Below, piece by piece: positions 1 to 5,434 of a DNA stretch of 18,035 nucleotides. A program made the translations under genes and the position numbers. Each line of letters starts with the position of its first letter. Within the stretch, counting starts at the first letter, position 1. The stretch covers positions 1-18,035 of the forward strand of contig DASSHA010000091.1 of NCBI GenBank assembly GCA_035693145.1, in the 5' to 3' direction. Below the pieces are notes generated by a model. The model was given only the letters and a program-made list of their open reading frames with translations. It was not told where the DNA came from and did no database searches. The DNA comes from DASSHA01 sp035693145 (GTDB lineage: Bacteria > Chloroflexota > Limnocylindria > Limnocylindrales > CSP1-4).

Positions 1-579
1 GAGGAATCCTGCCATTGGCGGACTCCAGTTGAAGCATGCATAGACAGTGACTCGCGTTTGGTAGGTGATGCCGTTGTAGAACGACACGTCACTCGCAGTA
101 TCCGTCGCGTCAGAAGCTCCGACGGGACAAGGCAGGCCTGCTACCGACGTTTCTGCCACTTGGCCGGAGATGGTGCATGGCGCGGACGATGCGCCCGGCG
201 CTTCAGGCGCGGCGTCGTTTCCGTTGCTGTCAACATAGCCTGACCAGCAGCCGACAATCGATACGGACGATGGATTCATTCCCCAGACGGCCGCCCGCCC
301 GGCGGCGGCCATCCGAGGCCAACCATCGGCCGGGGCGTCGCAAGGAAAGTAGGAAGTCGGGAATGCCTGCGGTGTGATGTGAGACACGGTGGGGCACTGT
401 GCCGTCGAACTGTGAATTGCCGCATACCGCGCGGCTTCTCGAGCCGCGTTCGACAATTGCTGCTGGTAGAAGACCCAGAGCCCGAGCGAGATGATGCCGA
501 ACAGAGCCATCGCGAAGAATGGGAAGACGAGCGAGAACTCCACGAGGGCTTGGCCTCGATTTCGAGGAGAGGATTTCAT
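1..579 (-). CDS. TadE-like pseudopilin, 3' end outside the window
   Basis: A secreted minor pseudopilin of the Tad (tight adherence) pilus type, expected to be cut by a TadV-type prepilin peptidase and to act in or on the cytoplasmic membrane. The frame is open from an ATG at 579 to the left edge (193 residues seen, no stop). Residues 6-15 read RNRGQALVEF, the class III prepilin pattern: cleavage after Gly9, Glu at +5, Phe at +6. One hydrophobic segment follows (about residues 15-37), then the typical NAAREAARYAA helix. The rest is a soluble domain with six cysteines so far, suggesting disulfides outside the cell. The start overlaps the stop of the upstream pseudopilin gene by four bases (ATGA), so translation is probably coupled. 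The family is clear; whether it is TadE, TadF or a longer TadG-like protein cannot be told without the C-terminus. Confidence 0.82.
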   Translation of the reverse strand, partial: MKSSPRNRGQALVEFSLVFPFFAMALFGIISLGLWVFYQQQLSNAAREAARYAAIHSSTAQCPTVSHITPQAFPTSYFPCDAPADGWPRMAAAGRAAVWGMNPSSVSIVGCWSGYVDSNGNDAAPEAPGASSAPCTISGQVAETSVAGLPCPVGASDATDTASDVSFYNGITYQTRVTVYACFNWSPPMAGFL

Positions 580-1238
580 GGGCAGCCGCCATATCCCGTC
601 GCGAAGTAGCATGGAATCGCAAATGACCGGGTCCGCTGGACGTAGAAGTCACCAAGTGAGAACAGTGGCAACCGAAGCAATGCCGTGAACTTGTAACAAG
701 TCCGAACTTCTACCCAACGCTCCGAACTTCCGGCCGACGCGTCCCAAGGCTGGTCGAGCTCGCCGCATTCCGCCGGATGGGACGCTGCGAACCCCGGTGG
801 CGGAACACCACAGATGGGATCTGCGCCATCGTGGACGCAGACACCGACTACCGGCCACGTCGCGCAGGTGCCACTACTGAAATCCGCATTGGGCAGCTGG
901 CGCGACTCGGCGCACACTGCCTTCGCTGCGTCTACATGCAGATCCGAGTAGTAACTCGAATCCGCCGGCGGGGGTGGCGCCGCGAGCCGGACGGCCGGCG
1001 GATCGCTGGGATTCCCGGGAGGGGCGGCGATGTATTTCTGCGCCGCATGCTCTGCCGCATCGCGGGTCGCCGCCTCGACGATCACACCGGCGTTGAAGAT
1101 CCGCCCGAAATCGGCGATGCCGACGAACAGGATCACGAGGATCGGGATGACGAGCGCGAACTCGACCATCGACTGACCCCGCGCGGCGAAGCTTGAAGTC
1201 GGACGTGTCGGGATGCGCGATCGCGGCACGCGCTCCAC
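576..1238 (-). CDS. TadE-like pseudopilin
   Basis: Second TadE-family pseudopilin, 220 residues, first gene of the pair. Residues 20-27 are RGQSMVEF, giving a predicted prepilin-peptidase cut after Gly21 with Glu at +5 and Phe at +6. A membrane segment covers about residues 27-47 and is followed by the family's A-T-R-D-A-A-x-x-A-A helix. The remaining domain is proline-rich and holds eight cysteines. The open frame extends much further upstream, but the upstream part is antisense to the PfkB-like gene and has no pilin character. I chose GTG at 1238 because GAGG lies five bases before it; a second GTG lies three codons later. The paired genes probably encode minor components of one pilus or secretion assembly; the Tad ATPase and secretin are not in this window. 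Confidence 0.8.
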   Translation of the reverse strand: MERVPRSRIPTRPTSSFAARGQSMVEFALVIPILVILFVGIADFGRIFNAGVIVEAATRDAAEHAAQKYIAAPPGNPSDPPAVRLAAPPPPADSSYYSDLHVDAAKAVCAESRQLPNADFSSGTCATWPVVGVCVHDGADPICGVPPPGFAASHPAECGELDQPWDASAGSSERWVEVRTCYKFTALLRLPLFSLGDFYVQRTRSFAIPCYFATGYGGCP

Positions 1239-1243
1239 CCCTG

Positions 1244-1247
1244 CCTC
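1244..1247 (-). promoter_or_regulatory. Shine-Dalgarno site of the first TadE-like gene
   Basis: GAGG on the minus strand, five bases before the GTG at 1238. It decides the start within a frame that stays open for another 500 bases. A possible -10 box, TACGAT, lies further upstream at 1286-1281 on the same strand, without a recognisable -35. Confidence 0.45.
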
Positions 1248-1368
1248 GATGATGAATTCCCCTGCCCCGGCGGAATGCCGATCGTACTGGGACCATCGTC
1301 CGGTGGCCATTGCCATCCACCTTGCAGCGGTGTCGGGCGGCAACGGGCGGCGGAGGCGGTTCCGCTGG

Positions 1369-1374
1369 TACGCT
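1369..1374 (+). promoter_or_regulatory. -10 box of a leaderless promoter, PfkB-like gene
   Basis: TACGCT fits TANNNT and ends exactly six bases before the GTG at 1381, so transcription would begin at or within a base or two of the start codon. The same spacing recurs at other genes in this window. No convincing -35 box is seen, and there is no Shine-Dalgarno sequence before the GTG. Confidence 0.45.
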
Positions 1375-1380
1375 CCGGGC

Positions 1381-2046
1381 GTGATCGTGGTCATCGGCAG
1401 CCCTACCGCGCTCAAGAAGGGCAAGCGGATCTGGCCGGCCGGACGGAGCGTGACGGTCGCCGACATGGCGCACGCCGGAGGCGCGGAGGTCCAGCTGGTC
1501 GGCAAGGTGGGCGACGACCTGGCCGGCGACGCGATCGTCATCGAGCTCGGGCGGCGGGGGATCGGGCACTCGGCGCTGGCGCGGAGCGAGTCGGGGCTCA
1601 CGCCGTCGACCACGGCTCCGGCCGAGCCCGACGACGAGGCCGATACCGGCGAGGCGGCTGCCGCCGAGGCCGCGGCCGAGTTGGCCCAGACCGAACCTCC
1701 TCTGCCAGGCCTTGCGCTCGAAGCCGCGGACGTCAAGCTCGCCCTTGGCTACCTGCCCGAGATCTCGACGATCGTCGTCGCCGCGCCGCTCGACGAAGCG
1801 GCGGCAAAGGTCGTCGTCGATTCGGCGGAGTACCACGAGGCGTCGCTCATCGTCCTCGTCGAGCCCGGGACGAAGCCTGCGAAGGCGTTCGGGCGTTCGA
1901 TCGTGCTCCAGTCGCCGGCCGGAGCTGGCGAGGTGTTCGACCGGCTCGTCGGGGCGTTCGCTGCCCGCATCGACGGCGGCGCGCAGCCCGGCGACGCGCT
2001 GCGGGACGTCGTGGCGAGTGGCGGCTGGGAGAGAACCGCGGACTAG
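1381..2046 (+). CDS. Short, degenerate PfkB/ribokinase-family homologue
   Basis: A 221-residue protein resembling a shortened PfkB-family sugar kinase. Residues about 30-60 (GGAEVQLVGKVGDDLAGDA, then an ELGRRGI helix) match the N-terminal ribokinase core. The C-terminal stretch from residue 179 (AGAGEVFDRLVGAFAAR, then ...GDALRDVVA) matches the anion-hole/ATP region. Family members are usually about 300 residues. Here the middle is replaced by an acidic, alanine-rich linker (about 70-105), the substrate-site GG motif is not recognisable, and the catalytic Asp of GAGD is Glu184. Kinase activity is therefore doubtful; a binding or regulatory role is possible. The GTG start fits both homology and a TANNNT box six bases before it. 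The last codons (WERTAD, then TAG) lie in a copy of the repeat that recurs at 2262-2378. The family call is fairly safe; the function is unknown. Confidence 0.68.
   Translation: MIVVIGSPTALKKGKRIWPAGRSVTVADMAHAGGAEVQLVGKVGDDLAGDAIVIELGRRGIGHSALARSESGLTPSTTAPAEPDDEADTGEAAAAEAAAELAQTEPPLPGLALEAADVKLALGYLPEISTIVVAAPLDEAAAKVVVDSAEYHEASLIVLVEPGTKPAKAFGRSIVLQSPAGAGEVFDRLVGAFAARIDGGAQPGDALRDVVASGGWERTAD
2016..2046 (+). repeat. Diverged copy of the 39-bp repeat at a gene's 3' end
   Basis: The 23 bases 2024-2046 match 2351-2373 at 22 positions (only A/C at 2032 versus 2359 differs), and the preceding bases GAG..GCGG also align with the repeat with a small gap. The copy encodes the C-terminal WERTAD and the TAG stop of the PfkB-like gene. 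Confidence 0.75.
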
Positions 2047-2261
2047 CGGATTCATCTCTAACGCACACCAGGCGTGCACTACGAACACTGCGTCGTTGCC
2101 CGAGGGGTCGTCGAGGCAGAACGCGAGCGTGAATCGGGCCCTGTCGGCGTTCTGCCGGACGTTCCGATGTTCCTAGTGATCTCTCGGCGTTCGTACGAGC
2201 AGAATCCCGGTCCAGACCGTCGATAACGCACGCCACGTAAGCAAACGAACGAAAACGCGCC
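2047..2261. other. Intergenic stretch, convergent genes
   Basis: No open frame with coding character is seen on either strand. A small bulged hairpin lies at 2143-2160 (stem GTC-GGC with GCC-GAC, one bulged G, five-base loop) and could help end transcription of the PfkB-like gene, but no T-run follows. The nonamer TCGGCGTTC occurs twice (2144-2152 and 2184-2192). Bases 2221-2258 are less GC-rich than the surroundings. No tRNA or riboswitch was recognised. Confidence 0.4.
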
Positions 2262-2378
2262 GAGGTGCGGTCGGTGGGAGCGAACCGCGGACCAGGCGCC
2301 GAGGTGCGGCCGGTGGGAGCGAACCGCGGACCAGGCGCCGAGGTGCGGCCGCTGGGAGCGAACCGCGGACTAGGCGCC
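2262..2378. repeat. Three tandem copies of a 39-bp repeat
   Basis: Three head-to-tail 39-base units, 2262-2300, 2301-2339 and 2340-2378, each starting GAGGTGCGG and ending GGCGCC. Units 1 and 2 differ at one position; unit 3 differs at two or three. Units 1 and 2 carry CCAG where unit 3 carries CTAG. The unit is 13 codons long, so each frame repeats: on the plus strand one frame reads RWERTADQAPRCG, on the minus strand the SRAP frame reads GAWSAVRSHRPHL. The unit can fold weakly (CCGC and ACC pairing with GGT and GCGG across a GGCGCC-containing loop). There are no spacers, so this is not a CRISPR array. Confidence 0.9.
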
Positions 2379-3056
2379 GACGAGGGGCGCGAGCAGCTCG
2401 GGGCCGTCGTTTCGGACGTTGTTGACGAGCGGCGCGACCGGGTAGATCGCGAGCGCGACGGAATCATCAGGCTCCAGCAGGGCACGCAGCTCCCCGTCGG
2501 CGGGGCGACGAACGTCGAGCCAGCGCTCCCAGGCGTCGTCGGGCAGGACGACGGGCATCCGGTCGTGGAGGGGCGCCATCGTCTCGTTCGGCCGGGTGGT
2601 GACGATGGTGAAGGTTCGGTGGATCTCGCCGGATGGCAGGCGAGCGCCGGCCCACAGCCCCGCCAGCGCGAGCGGTCGGCCGTCGGCGCGACGGATCGCG
2701 TGCGGCACGCGCGAACCTTCGGACCGCCGCCACTCGTAGAAGGCGTCGACCGGGACGATGCACCGCCGCCGCTGGAATGCTTCCCGAAAGAGCGGGCTCC
2801 GCTCCAGCGTCTCCGCTCGAGCGTTGAACGGCGGCTGGCGCCGCGGTCCGGCGTTCGCCGCCCCAGCGACCGTCCAGTGCGGCACGAGCCCCCACGACCA
2901 GGCGACGATCGCCCGTCGCTCGTCGCGCTGGGCAACGACGAGCGCGGGGTCGGTTGGGGCGACGTTGAACCGGGCATCGAGGTCGTCGAGCGGTTCGGCG
3001 CCGAAGATCTCGGCCAGCTCCGACGCCGGTCGTTGCTGCGCAAAGCGTCCGCACAC
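2370..3056 (-). CDS. SRAP (SOS response-associated peptidase) family protein, YedK/HMCES-like
   Basis: Protein of 228 residues that caps abasic sites in single-stranded DNA by forming a thiazolidine crosslink through its N-terminal cysteine, protecting the lesion. The start is fixed by the chemistry: GTG at 3056 is followed directly by the Cys2 codon (MCGRF), which must become the N-terminus after Met removal. The other conserved active-site residues are present: Asn78 in FNARAE, Glu108 in DAFYEW and His164 in LHDRMP. Length is normal for the family. The gene is divergent from the rhomboid gene with 28 bp between the starts, and no Shine-Dalgarno sequence fits there, in keeping with a leaderless message. 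The stop TAG (2372-2370) lies inside the third 39-bp repeat; in the other two copies the same codon is TGG. Confidence 0.93.
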   Translation of the reverse strand: MCGRFAQQRPASELAEIFGAEPLDDLDARFNVAPTDPALVVAQRDERRAIVAWSWGLVPHWTVAGAANAGPRRQPPFNARAETLERSPLFREAFQRRRCIVPVDAFYEWRRSEGSRVPHAIRRADGRPLALAGLWAGARLPSGEIHRTFTIVTTRPNETMAPLHDRMPVVLPDDAWERWLDVRRPADGELRALLEPDDSVALAIYPVAPLVNNVRNDGPELLAPLVGA

Positions 3057-3063
3057 GTCCCGC

Positions 3064-3076
3064 ACTCTAGTAGAGT
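3064..3076. promoter_or_regulatory. Palindromic bidirectional promoter core
   Basis: ACTCTAGTAGAGT is a perfect 13-bp palindrome around G3070. It gives TAGAGT on the plus strand (3071-3076), eight bases before the ATG at 3085, and TAGAGT on the minus strand (3069-3064), seven bases before the GTG at 3056. Both would act as -10 boxes with transcription starting at or next to the start codons. On the minus strand CGGACA lies 16 bases upstream of the -10 as a possible -35; the plus-strand -35 is poor. Confidence 0.5.
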
Positions 3077-3084
3077 CGCGCCCG

Positions 3085-4269
3085 ATGTCCGACCAGCGGG
3101 TCGACCCGGCCGTCACGGGACCGCTCACCGAGGAGCAGGCACGCACCCTGCTCGACCATGCCGCCGAGCTCCAGGCCGGCGGCGACTTCCGCGATGCCGC
3201 CGGGCTGTACCAGCGCGCGATCGGACATCCCGACGCGGCCATCACCGCGGCGGCCCTGCTGGGCCTGGGCCAGTCGCTCTACCGGCTGGATCGCGACGAG
3301 GATGCGCTGCGCTGCTGGGAGGACGTCCTTCGGCTGCCCGAAACGCCGTCCACCTACCGCGCCTGGCGCGAGGTCGCGGCAGCCCGGGTCCGAAACGGCG
3401 ACCTGCGCGCCGCCGTCACGGCCTACCGCGAGGCCGATCGACGAGCACCTGCCGCCGACAAGCCGGAGATCGCGAGCCGGCTCGGCTGGCTGCTCAAGGA
3501 GATCGGCGACACCGGCGCGTCCCGCCGCCAGTTCGCGCGGGCTCGCGGCGACGTCGGCCTGCCGCTGACCTGGGTCATCATCGCGGTCACGGTCGTCGTC
3601 TCGGTCGCCGCCTGGTCGGGCAGCCGCGAGTTCGACGTCTACGGAGCGCTCGAGCTGAACAAGCAGGCCGTCGCGGCCGGCGAGTACTGGCGTCTCTGGA
3701 CGGTCACGCTCGTTCACGCCCCGCCCGACTTCGGCTATCTCCACCTCGGCTTCAACATGTACGCGCTCTACCTCGCCGGGCCCATCGTCGAGCGCATGTA
3801 CGGGCGGGCGACGTTCGGGCTGTTCTACCTGCTCTGTGCCGCGGGCGGGTCGATCGGGTCGTTCGTGTTCGGCGGCGACGTGCCCTCGGTCGGTGCGTCC
3901 GGCGCGATCTTCGGCCTGTTCGGCGTGCTGCTGACGGCGTCGCGTGTCCACAACCCCGTCCTCGACCGCCAGGGTCGGGCGTTCATCGGACAGCTCGGGA
4001 CGCTCATCCTCATCAACCTGGTCTTCGGCTTCGCATCGGGGTTCGTCGACAACGCCGCGCACATCGGTGGCCTGCTGAGCGGGTTGTGGCTCGGCTTCGT
4101 CGTGCCGCCGGGCGCGATCGCCACGCTCGCCGGGCTGTGGCAGCACCCGGCCGGCCGGCCCGTCGCGGCGCCGACCGGTCCGCCGCCGGCGCTGCGCGCG
4201 ATCGGTGTGATCGCGCTCGTGGCCGTGCTCGTCGCCGGTGTTGCCGTCGGGACGATCGCCCGGACCTGA
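3085..4269 (+). CDS. TPR-rhomboid fusion, intramembrane serine protease
   Basis: A 394-residue protein joining an N-terminal TPR-like helical domain (about residues 15-150, with repeats such as GDFRDAAGLYQRAI and GDLRAAVTAYREAD) to a C-terminal rhomboid protease domain. Rhomboids cleave transmembrane segments of other proteins inside the membrane. The rhomboid hallmarks are complete: H220-x3-N224 in the second membrane helix, G-A-S-G with catalytic Ser272, and catalytic His326 in NAAHIGG. The first membrane segment is at about 160-177, and a last hydrophobic helix lies close to the C-terminus. The TPR part has no signal sequence and should be cytoplasmic, where it could select substrates or partners. 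The ATG follows a TAGAGT box by eight bases. The next gene starts one base after the stop, so the two are co-transcribed. Confidence 0.92.
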   Translation: MSDQRVDPAVTGPLTEEQARTLLDHAAELQAGGDFRDAAGLYQRAIGHPDAAITAAALLGLGQSLYRLDRDEDALRCWEDVLRLPETPSTYRAWREVAAARVRNGDLRAAVTAYREADRRAPAADKPEIASRLGWLLKEIGDTGASRRQFARARGDVGLPLTWVIIAVTVVVSVAAWSGSREFDVYGALELNKQAVAAGEYWRLWTVTLVHAPPDFGYLHLGFNMYALYLAGPIVERMYGRATFGLFYLLCAAGGSIGSFVFGGDVPSVGASGAIFGLFGVLLTASRVHNPVLDRQGRAFIGQLGTLILINLVFGFASGFVDNAAHIGGLLSGLWLGFVVPPGAIATLAGLWQHPAGRPVAAPTGPPPALRAIGVIALVAVLVAGVAVGTIART

Positions 4270-4270
4270 C

Positions 4271-5146
4271 GTGTTCGCCACGCTCGTCGGTGCACTTCCC
4301 GAGCCGCCCGCCGGCGGCGATCTCGTCCGCTCCTGGCTCGCGGCGCAGCTCGACGCCGGCCTCGAGCTCCTGTCGTTCGAAGCGGCCCGAAACCCTGACG
4401 TCGGGTTGGTCGAGCGCTGGCGGCGCGCGAGCGTGATCGCCGGCGAGCTCGGGGCAGGAGCGGTGAAAGCGGCCGTTCTCGGGCCGTACTCGAGCGCGAG
4501 CGGTCAGCCGATCGACGAGACGGTCGAGGTCACCCGGGCGGTCCTCGAAGCGCTCGTCGACGCGGGCTGTTCGTTCGTCGAGGTCCACGAGCCTGCGGCC
4601 GCAGGGATCGGGGAGGACGCCGGGCGGCGCGGCGACTTCCGCCGAGCACACGAACGGCTGGTCGAAGGCATGCCTGGCCACCTCTGCCTCGCGATCACGG
4701 GCGGCAACGCGGATGCTGCCGGCGTCGAAACGATCGTCGTGCCCGGGTACCGCAGCTACCTGTTCGACCTGATCGCGGGCCCCGATAACTGGCGGCTGGT
4801 CACACGCGTGCCGCCGGGAGCGGGCGTCGTGGTCGGCGCGCTCGACCCGCGGCCCGGCGCGCGCAATACCGCCGACGTCCTCGTCTGGGCCGCCCACTAC
4901 GCTGCATCGACGGGGGGTCGCGGGCTCGACCGCGTCGGGCTCGCCACGGCGGGATCGCTCGGTGGTCTCGGTTGGGACGAGGCCGTCGAACGGTTGCGCC
5001 TGCTCGGGGAAGCGGCGCGGATCGCCGGTCTGCACGGTGAGGACCTGGGGCGGTCGCTCGACCCCCGGAACGTCGACGCCAGAAGCGCTGCGATGGGTCG
5101 GTATGCGCCCGCTCGCATGCGCCGAGGTGGGCGCCGGCCCGCGTAA
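4271..5146 (+). CDS. MetE-like (cobalamin-independent methionine synthase C-terminal type) barrel protein
   Basis: Protein of 291 residues that looks like the catalytic TIM barrel of cobalamin-independent methionine synthase standing alone. Seen: VKAAVLGPYS (strand with the Gly-Pro turn), a GCSFVEVHEPA strand matching the family's IQIDEPA, an H137-x-C139 pair in GHLCLAITGG at the place of the zinc-binding HxC, and a late GLATAGSLGGLGWDEAVERL segment matching the last conserved block. The last zinc cysteine of MetE appears to be Ala or Gly here, and the Glu ligand is not evident, so methyl transfer to homocysteine is uncertain. Start GTG at 4271, one base after the rhomboid stop, gives translational coupling; no other start fits as well. 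Members of this superfamily also include uroporphyrinogen decarboxylase-like and methyltransferase proteins. Fold call moderate, substrate unknown. Confidence 0.62.
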   Translation: MFATLVGALPEPPAGGDLVRSWLAAQLDAGLELLSFEAARNPDVGLVERWRRASVIAGELGAGAVKAAVLGPYSSASGQPIDETVEVTRAVLEALVDAGCSFVEVHEPAAAGIGEDAGRRGDFRRAHERLVEGMPGHLCLAITGGNADAAGVETIVVPGYRSYLFDLIAGPDNWRLVTRVPPGAGVVVGALDPRPGARNTADVLVWAAHYAASTGGRGLDRVGLATAGSLGGLGWDEAVERLRLLGEAARIAGLHGEDLGRSLDPRNVDARSAAMGRYAPARMRRGGRRPA

Positions 5147-5238
5147 GGGCCCTGCCGGCGTGGGGCGCCTGCCTGCACGTATCGCCGCCCGCACGCGTCG
5201 CGGCCCGGTGGCGCGTTCGTTGTGCCGTGTTCGGCCCC

Positions 5239-5257
5239 GTTACCGCCGTAAGGTAAC
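5239..5257. repeat. Inverted repeat GTTACC-N7-GGTAAC
   Basis: Perfect 6-bp arms separated by seven bases, in a stretch less GC-rich than its surroundings. It could be a hairpin at the end of the rhomboid/MetE-like transcript or a protein-binding palindrome. There is no T-run on either side. Confidence 0.35.
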
Positions 5258-5305
5258 CGGCTGGACTACGCCGTCGGTAAGCCGCTCGTCGCGCCCCGCA
5301 GACGC

Positions 5306-5336
5306 CCTCCGCATGCGCGCCGCTGCATACGGGAGG
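5306..5336. terminator. Putative bidirectional terminator hairpin
   Basis: CCTCC (5306-5310) pairs with GGAGG (5332-5336) and ATGC (5313-5316) with GCAT (5325-5328), with a short internal loop between and an eight-base apical loop. It sits between two convergent stop codons, where a shared terminator is expected. There is no poly-T tract, so the call rests on position and pairing only. Confidence 0.3.
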
Positions 5337-5434
5337 CGCGCGGGCAGGCCTTCCGAGCTCAATGGGCCGCCTTGCCGGGCCCCAAGCCGCCACGGTTCAC
5401 ATCCCACGGTAATCGGTCACGTTTGGCGCCCCGG

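Larger units (their letters stand above)
5147..5434. other. Convergent intergenic region
   Basis: Lies between the stop of the MetE-like gene (plus) and the stop of the LacI gene (minus). No coding frame or RNA gene is supported. It contains two inverted repeats, listed separately, either of which could serve in two-sided termination. Confidence 0.45.

Noticed and set aside
874..2088. 404-codon open frame on the minus strand
   Set aside because: Runs antisense through the PfkB-like gene and out of frame with the TadE-like gene; it has no family character.
2242..2260. A-rich stretch before the repeats as a promoter
   Set aside because: No TANNNT box at a sensible distance from any start codon and no coding frame follows on the plus strand.
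2262..2378. Possible CRISPR array
   Set aside because: The 39-bp units are directly contiguous with no unique spacers, and no cas genes are present.
2265..4436. 723-codon open frame on the plus strand
   Set aside because: Antisense to the SRAP gene and then out of frame with the rhomboid gene; the product is Arg/Gly/Pro-rich and low in hydrophobic residues, the usual result of high-GC shadow frames. The SRAP and rhomboid frames show complete catalytic motifs.
5394..5405. T-loop-like sequence GGTTCACATCCC suggesting a tRNA
   Set aside because: The flanking bases do not form a T-stem, and no acceptor, D or anticodon arms can be placed around it.
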